This document shows positions 59,690-64,000 of a DNA stretch of 64,000 nt, piece after piece (position 1 is the stretch's first letter; each line of letters begins with the position of its first letter). The notes beneath the pieces were generated by a model. It was not told the DNA's origin and did not search any database. It worked only from the letters and a program-made list of their open reading frames with translations. The DNA lies in contig UQHK01000008.1 in NCBI GenBank assembly GCA_900540855.1, positions 24,273 to 88,272 on the forward strand, in the 5' to 3' direction. Made by a program: the position numbers and the translations under genes. This stretch comes from an uncultured Collinsella sp. GTDB lineage: Bacteria > Actinomycetota > Coriobacteriia > Coriobacteriales > Coriobacteriaceae.

Positions 59690-60850
59690 ATGAAAAACCG
59701 TACGGTTTGGCTGTATATGGCGTTTGTTTTCCTATCGAACTTCAGCACCATCTTGTATTTTCTGACGGTTTACCTTGAGTTCGTCGGATTCTCGATGGTC
59801 GCGATTTCTGGCATGATGATTGCGTACCAGGTAAGCAAATTTGCTCTCGAGATTCCTACCGGCTATATCGCCGATAGATTTGGGCGAAAGATAAGTGGCC
59901 TGGTGGGTATCGCGGGAATGCTCGGATACTACGCTGCCCTGCTCCTCATACGATCTCCTCTGCTTTTGATAGGTGCGTTTGCCCTCAAGGGTTTTGCCGT
60001 CGCATGCGTGAGCGGTTCTATTGAGGCAATCTATATCGATTCCGTCTCCCAAGATCAGCTCGTTAGGCTTAATGTGGTTGAGCGATTCGTCTTTTACGCA
60101 TCTTATGCTCTTTCCGCGTGTGTGGGCGGCTTCATCTCGTCAGAAGGTGCATATTTCATCGGTCTTTCGGCCGATATCTTTGCGATGGTATTGACGTTAC
60201 TTGTCGTTGCCTGCATTCCCGAAACGAAAGGGAAAGGTAGCGCTGCGGCTTCTATGAGCCAAATTAGCCCGAGGATGATTTGGACTGCCATTGCGGGCAA
60301 TGGCACGCTTCGCTCGGCGTTCGTCATGGACTGTTCTCAGGCATTTGCTTTTGTCGCTCTGGAAGATTTTTTCTCACTGCTGCTCGCAGCCCGTGGAATG
60401 GGTGCCGTCGCTTCGGGCATGACCATTGCGGTCCGGCTCCTTGTCTCCGCCTCCATAGGGTTTATCGTGCCCAGCGTAATTGCTCATGTCGACAAGAGGC
60501 TTTTTGCGCGTATTTGCGGCATCATCCGTCTCATTCTAGCTGCTTTGTTTTTAACCCCTTTTATTCCGGTTGACCTGTTGCCCGTTTTCTATGTGCTGCA
60601 GACGGTTGCCTACTCGTTATTTGCTCCGATCAAATACTCAGTTTTTCAAAATGCTGCCGATTCATCGATGCTCTGTTCGTTGATTTCGGTTCAAAGCCAG
60701 ATGGTGGCGGTGGGCGCCGTTCTTTTCTATCTGCTCAATGCTGTGTTGAGTAGCGTTGTGGGTATTCGGGTTGTGCTGCTTGTTGCGCTTGGGATTTCTT
60801 CTCTGGCGTATGTCCCCGCGCTATTTCGCCTTACAAGTCGAAGACCATGA
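59690..60850 (+). CDS. MFS transporter (efflux type)
   Basis: A 386-residue twelve-helix protein. The MFS motif is GYIADRFGRKISGLVG (residues 57-72). Starts MKNRTVWLYMAFVFLSN after AGGAGGAG. The sequence differs from the tandem pair at 55-58 kb and resembles drug/sugar efflux MFS proteins. It is placed after the LysR gene and is AT-richer than the flanking HIT and acetate kinase genes, suggesting acquisition. Substrate unknown. Confidence 0.83.
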   Translation: MKNRTVWLYMAFVFLSNFSTILYFLTVYLEFVGFSMVAISGMMIAYQVSKFALEIPTGYIADRFGRKISGLVGIAGMLGYYAALLLIRSPLLLIGAFALKGFAVACVSGSIEAIYIDSVSQDQLVRLNVVERFVFYASYALSACVGGFISSEGAYFIGLSADIFAMVLTLLVVACIPETKGKGSAAASMSQISPRMIWTAIAGNGTLRSAFVMDCSQAFAFVALEDFFSLLLAARGMGAVASGMTIAVRLLVSASIGFIVPSVIAHVDKRLFARICGIIRLILAALFLTPFIPVDLLPVFYVLQTVAYSLFAPIKYSVFQNAADSSMLCSLISVQSQMVAVGAVLFYLLNAVLSSVVGIRVVLLVALGISSLAYVPALFRLTSRRP

Positions 60851-60882
60851 GCATGCATGCATCGATAACTTATATATCAACG

Positions 60883-60916
60883 CAATAAACCCGAGCTCGA
60901 GGGCGTTTGGGTTTAT
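60883..60916 (+). terminator. Terminator after the LysR-linked MFS gene
   Basis: AATAAACCC and GGGTTTATT pair over a GC-rich loop with an inner GAGCTC; T-rich sequence follows. Confidence 0.6.
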
Positions 60917-60970
60917 TATTGAAGCGTATGTAACCTGGCGGCGCCACACCGCCTGTTAGTAGGGAGACAC

Positions 60971-62149
60971 ATGAACGTTCTGGTCGTCAACGCAGGATCT
61001 TCGACCCTTAAGTATCAGGTCATCGATACCAAATCCCACAAGGTGTCCGCAAAGGGCTCCTGTGAGCGCGTCTGCTTTACCGGCGGTACCTTCACCCACG
61101 CTGCCAACGGCTCCAAGAAGGTGACCGAGAACATCGAGTTCCCCGACCACAAGGTCGCCATCGAGGTCGTCCTGAAGGACCTCGAGGCTAACGGCGTCAA
61201 GATCGAGGGCATCGGCCACCGCATCGTTCAGGGCGGTTGGTACTTTGGCGATTCCTCCCTCGTCGACGAGGACGTTCTCGCTAAGATCCGCGAGGTCGCT
61301 CCGCTCGCCCCGCTGCACAACAACCCCGAGGCTAACGTTATCGAGTTCTGCCTGGAGCAGTATCCCGACCTGCCCAACGTCACGGTCTACGACACCGCCT
61401 TCCACTTCAATATGCCCGAGGTCGCCAAGACCTACGCCCTGCCCAAGGACGTCTGCGACAAGCTGCACATCCGTAAGTACGGCGCTCATGGCACCAGCTA
61501 TCGCTACATCTCCAAGAAGGTCGCCGAGATGACCAACGGCGAGGCCTGCAAGGTCGTCGTGTGCCACATCGGTTCCGGCGCCTCCCTGTGCGCCATCGAG
61601 GACGGCAAGTGCATGGACACCACCATGGGCCTTACCCCGCTCGACGGCGTCATGATGGGCACCCGCTGCGGTTCCATCGACCCGGCTACCGTGTGCTACC
61701 TGCAGCGCGAGGGCGGTTACACCTTCGACGAGGTCGACGAGATGATGAACAAGAAGTCCGGCCTTTTGGCTGTGACCGGCGGCAAGACCAACGACTGCCG
61801 TAACGTTGAGGAGCTTGCTGCTGCCGGCGATCCCGAGGCTCAGCTCGCCTTCGACATGTTCGTCTACAAGATTGCCGCCAAGGCCGCCGAGATGGCAACC
61901 TCCATGTGCGGCATGGACACGCTTGTCTTTACCGCTGGCATCGGCGAGCACGCTCCGGCCGTCCGCGCTGGCGTGGCCGACCGTCTGGCCTTTATGGGCG
62001 TCAAGATGGACCACGCCCGCAACGCCCTGCGCGGCGACGGCGCTTGGTGCCTGTCTGCCAAGGATTCCAAGGTCAAGATCTTCGTCATCCCCACGGACGA
62101 GGAGTTCATGATCGCTTCCGACGTCGAGCGCATCGTTAACGGCAAGTAA
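60971..62149 (+). CDS. ackA: Acetate kinase, first tandem copy
   Basis: Makes ATP from acetyl phosphate in fermentation. The 392-residue enzyme has VVNAGSSTLKYQ at the start, APLHNNPEAN, YDTAFHFNMPE (the aspartate), MMGTRCGSIDPATV and the C-terminal glutamate in IPTDEEFMIASD. In place of the usual GHRIVHGGE it reads GHRIVQGGW, and HGTSH is HGTSY here. These changes may alter substrate range. Very GC-rich, optimised codons imply high expression. No pta gene is in the window. Confidence 0.93.
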   Translation: MNVLVVNAGSSTLKYQVIDTKSHKVSAKGSCERVCFTGGTFTHAANGSKKVTENIEFPDHKVAIEVVLKDLEANGVKIEGIGHRIVQGGWYFGDSSLVDEDVLAKIREVAPLAPLHNNPEANVIEFCLEQYPDLPNVTVYDTAFHFNMPEVAKTYALPKDVCDKLHIRKYGAHGTSYRYISKKVAEMTNGEACKVVVCHIGSGASLCAIEDGKCMDTTMGLTPLDGVMMGTRCGSIDPATVCYLQREGGYTFDEVDEMMNKKSGLLAVTGGKTNDCRNVEELAAAGDPEAQLAFDMFVYKIAAKAAEMATSMCGMDTLVFTAGIGEHAPAVRAGVADRLAFMGVKMDHARNALRGDGAWCLSAKDSKVKIFVIPTDEEFMIASDVERIVNGK

Positions 62150-62163
62150 TTGATGCAAGGGGA

Positions 62164-62202
62164 GGGGACTGGATGGCCTTGTGCCGTTCAGCCCCCTTTT
62201 AT
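62164..62202 (+). terminator. Terminator between the acetate kinase genes
   Basis: GGGGACTGGA and TTCAGCCCC pair (with one bulge and one G-U) and are followed by CTTTTATG. The AT-rich 62203-62310 then gives the second copy its own promoter region. Confidence 0.6.
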
Positions 62203-62313
62203 GCACTTTGAGCGAAGAGTTTAATAGATATTTATTGAATTCTGATAACTTCTTATTAAGGATACGGCCGCCTTATGGGTTTGCCGACCGTACTGTAATC
62301 ACGAAGGAGTCTC

Positions 62314-63492
62314 ATGAACGTACTTGTTGTCAACGCCGGCAGCTCGAGCCTTAAATATCAGCTTTTGAACACCGATACCCGCGAGGTTTTCGCCAAGGGT
62401 AACTGCGAGCGTATCGGCTCGGAGATGGGTATCTTTGGCCATTCCGAGAACGGTGGCGCCAAGCAGACCGAGGAGATTCCTTTCCCCGACCACCGTTCGG
62501 CTATCGCGCGCGTGCTCGAGGAGCTCGAGAAGACCGACTTTACGATCGATGGCATCGGCCACCGTATCGTTCAGGGCGGCTGGTACTTCGATGATTCCGC
62601 GGTCGTCGACGATGAGGTCATGGCTAAGATTCTCGAGGTGGCGCCGCTCGCCCCGCTGCACAACTACGGCGAGGCCGCAGCGATTGAGTACTGCCGTGAG
62701 AAGTATCCGGAGCTGCCCAACGTGGCCGTCTTCGATACCTCGTTCCACATGACCATGCCCGAGGTCGCCTACACCTACGCCCTGCCCAAGGACGTGTGCG
62801 ACAAGTATCACGTGCGCAAGTACGGCGCCCACGGCACGAGCCACCGTTACGAGTGGATGATGGCCAAGGAGATTCTGGGCACGCGCTGCCACCGTCTGCT
62901 TTCGTGCCACCTGGGCAACGGCGCTTCGCTCGCCGCCATCGAGGACGGCGTGTGCCGCGATACCACGATGGGCCTCACGCCGCTCGACGGCCTGATGATG
63001 GGCACCCGTTGTGGTTCCATTGACCCGGCTACCGTGTGCTACCTGCAGCGCGAGGGCGGCTACAGCTACCAGGAAGTCGATGACATGATGAACAAGCAGT
63101 CTGGTCTGCTTGCCATCTCGGGCATCTCCAACGACGCCCGTGACATCCGCACGCGCGCCTCCGAGGGCGACGAGCGCTGCCTGCTCGCCTTCGATATGTT
63201 CGCCTACAAGGCCATGCAGCAGGCCGGCTCCATGATTGCCTCCATGGCGGGCGTGGACACCATTACCTTTACCGCCGGCATTGGCGAGAACGACTGGTCG
63301 ATCCGCAAGGCTTTCTGCGACTGCTTCGAGTGGCTGGGCGTGCGCATCGACAACAACAAGAACCGCGAGGCCGTGGGTAACGGCCCGCAGGTCATCAGCG
63401 CCGCCGGCTCTTCCGTCACGGTCATGGTCATCCCCACCGACGAGGAATACATGATCGCCCACGACGTCGAGCGTTTGACCGCGAATAACTAG
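62314..63492 (+). CDS. ackA: Acetate kinase, second tandem copy
   Basis: A second 392-residue acetate kinase with the same start (VVNAGSSSLKYQ), APLHNYGEA, FDTSFHMTMPE, HGTSH intact, MMGTRCGSIDP and IPTDEEYMIAHD. Like copy one it has GHRIVQGGW. The middle (about residues 260-300, ISNDARDIRTRAS) and the linker of copy one (TNDCRNVEELA) differ clearly, so the copies are not a recent duplication. AAGGAG precedes the ATG. Confidence 0.93.
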   Translation: MNVLVVNAGSSSLKYQLLNTDTREVFAKGNCERIGSEMGIFGHSENGGAKQTEEIPFPDHRSAIARVLEELEKTDFTIDGIGHRIVQGGWYFDDSAVVDDEVMAKILEVAPLAPLHNYGEAAAIEYCREKYPELPNVAVFDTSFHMTMPEVAYTYALPKDVCDKYHVRKYGAHGTSHRYEWMMAKEILGTRCHRLLSCHLGNGASLAAIEDGVCRDTTMGLTPLDGLMMGTRCGSIDPATVCYLQREGGYSYQEVDDMMNKQSGLLAISGISNDARDIRTRASEGDERCLLAFDMFAYKAMQQAGSMIASMAGVDTITFTAGIGENDWSIRKAFCDCFEWLGVRIDNNKNREAVGNGPQVISAAGSSVTVMVIPTDEEYMIAHDVERLTANN

Positions 63493-63514
63493 TGCGTTCG
63501 CTTGCGATTGAACG

Positions 63515-63550
63515 AAAGGCCTCCTGAGCAGCAGCTCAGGAGGCCTTTTT
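63515..63550 (+). terminator. Terminator after the second acetate kinase gene
   Basis: AAAGGCCTCCTGAGC and GCTCAGGAGGCCTTT form a perfect 15-bp stem around AGCA, followed by TTTT. Confidence 0.92.
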
Positions 63551-63567
63551 GCTAGCAGGCGGACGGC

Positions 63568-63743
63568 GGAAACCCTATCCCATTTCGAGCGCAAATTCTG
63601 GGACACGCTTTCCGGTTGAGGCACGTTGCGGAAAGTGCGACCCACAATAAAGCAAAATTCCGTCCCGCAGTTTCCCAAACAGGCCCCAAGGGGAAACTGC
63701 ATCCCAAAATTCGCCTTCAAACTGGGATACGCTTTCCGCTTGA
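63568..63743. repeat. BIME-like array of three alternating 52-bp modules
   Basis: Modules at 63568-63619 and 63692-63743 are direct copies (shared GGAAAC, ATCCCA, CAAA, TGGGA and ACGCTTTCCG blocks). The middle module (about 63624-63676) is the same unit inverted (GCGGAAAGTGCG to GCAGTTTCCC). Each can fold on itself through ATCCCA/TGGGAT. Alternating orientation is the hallmark of REP/BIME elements. Confidence 0.65.
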
Positions 63744-63836
63744 ACAGCCGCCGATCTGCAGCACGTCTCGCAGATCCAAAGTGGCCATATCCGCAACGCC
63801 TTCGCTCCCAACAATTGCACCCATCCATTCAGATCC

Positions 63837-64000
63837 TCAGCCCCAGCTCGTAGCCAAGCCGCCGTCCACTCCAGATGCTCTGAATGCTTCGTAGCAGTAG
63901 AAGGCCGTACGGGCTAACCCCTGAAAACATTCCGCACTGATATTGTCTGTATTGAAGACGTCGATGATGCGCCCGTATACCATTGACGTCGACACCATCA
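63837..64000 (-). CDS. Possible C-terminal end of a gene running in from the right
   Basis: The minus-strand frame from the window edge reads 52 residues to a TGA, including MVSTSMVYGRIIDVF, LARTAFYCYEAFRASG and a C-terminal GGLATSWG. It has an amphipathic, protein-like composition, but there is no family match I can name and the beginning is outside the window. Confidence 0.35.
   Translation of the reverse strand, partial: MVSTSMVYGRIIDVFNTDNISAECFQGLARTAFYCYEAFRASGVDGGLATSWG

Noticed and set aside
60956..63828. Two long minus-strand frames opposite the acetate kinase genes
   Set aside because: Mirror frames of highly codon-biased genes; the similarity between the two simply reflects the tandem ackA copies.

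Overview
The window is a GC-rich, gene-dense chromosomal segment from an anaerobic fermentative actinobacterium. The gene set points to a member of the Coriobacteriia, most likely Collinsella or a close relative: L-lactate dehydrogenase and two acetate kinases, a flavodoxin next to a DUF3793 gene, the DapH (acetylase) lysine branch, ECF-type transport, a TCGAAC-type LexA box and LPXTG surface anchoring. The genus is an inference from gene content; there is no rRNA in the window. I see no tRNA, rRNA, CRISPR array, prophage or insertion sequence.

Layout. 0-6 kb: amino-acid ABC permease and ATPase, flavodoxin, DUF3793, a membrane-anchored HMA metal-binding protein behind a CsoR-like palindrome, and a YolD/Y-family polymerase pair under LexA boxes. 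6-16 kb: a stand-alone Fe-ADH-like domain, pgi, two HAD phosphatases, TatD, TcdA, a 28-residue membrane peptide with its own LexA box, sdpR-sdpI and ettA. 16-27 kb: two low-complexity proteins, a PRD antiterminator with a PTS EIIBC and a Nif3-like protein, a DUF4160 pair, nadE, an aminotransferase and ldh. 27-35 kb: an Mbeg1-like hydrolase between palindromic repeats, a nucleoid-associated protein, and the lysine locus dapH-dapB-(lysA-dapA in one frame) behind a lysine riboswitch, divergent from an M20 amidohydrolase. 35-41 kb: small membrane proteins, an XRE-like regulator with a membrane Ser/Thr kinase, a secreted coiled-coil wall protein, and a D-aspartate-ligase-like ATP-grasp enzyme with an Asp/Glu racemase. 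41-48 kb: an ECF transporter (S, fused A1A2, T) with a Trp-Trp-Trp leader peptide and terminator, a sortase-anchored C69 peptidase and a diacylglycerol-kinase-like enzyme. 48-64 kb: RNase D, a zinc metallopeptidase, xseAB, a MerR regulator divergent from carboxylesterase and two paralogous MFS genes, HIT, LysR, MFS, and tandem acetate kinases.

How it fits together. Lysine supply runs through DapA, DapB, DapH and LysA, with the class I/II aminotransferase and the M20 enzyme as candidates for the two missing steps. Tryptophan uptake appears to be set by ribosome-mediated attenuation. At least two SOS-type promoters are visible. Pgi, Ldh and AckA outline sugar fermentation.

The most unusual material is non-coding. 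A 147-bp repeat occurs three times, each directly after a stop codon, with compensatory base changes in its stems. There are also a 230-bp palindromic element, an alternating three-module BIME-like array, a 112-bp inverted repeat, and a family of short CCTGTCCC palindromes. The best candidate for a new small system is the LexA-boxed 28-residue membrane peptide at 12561-12647.
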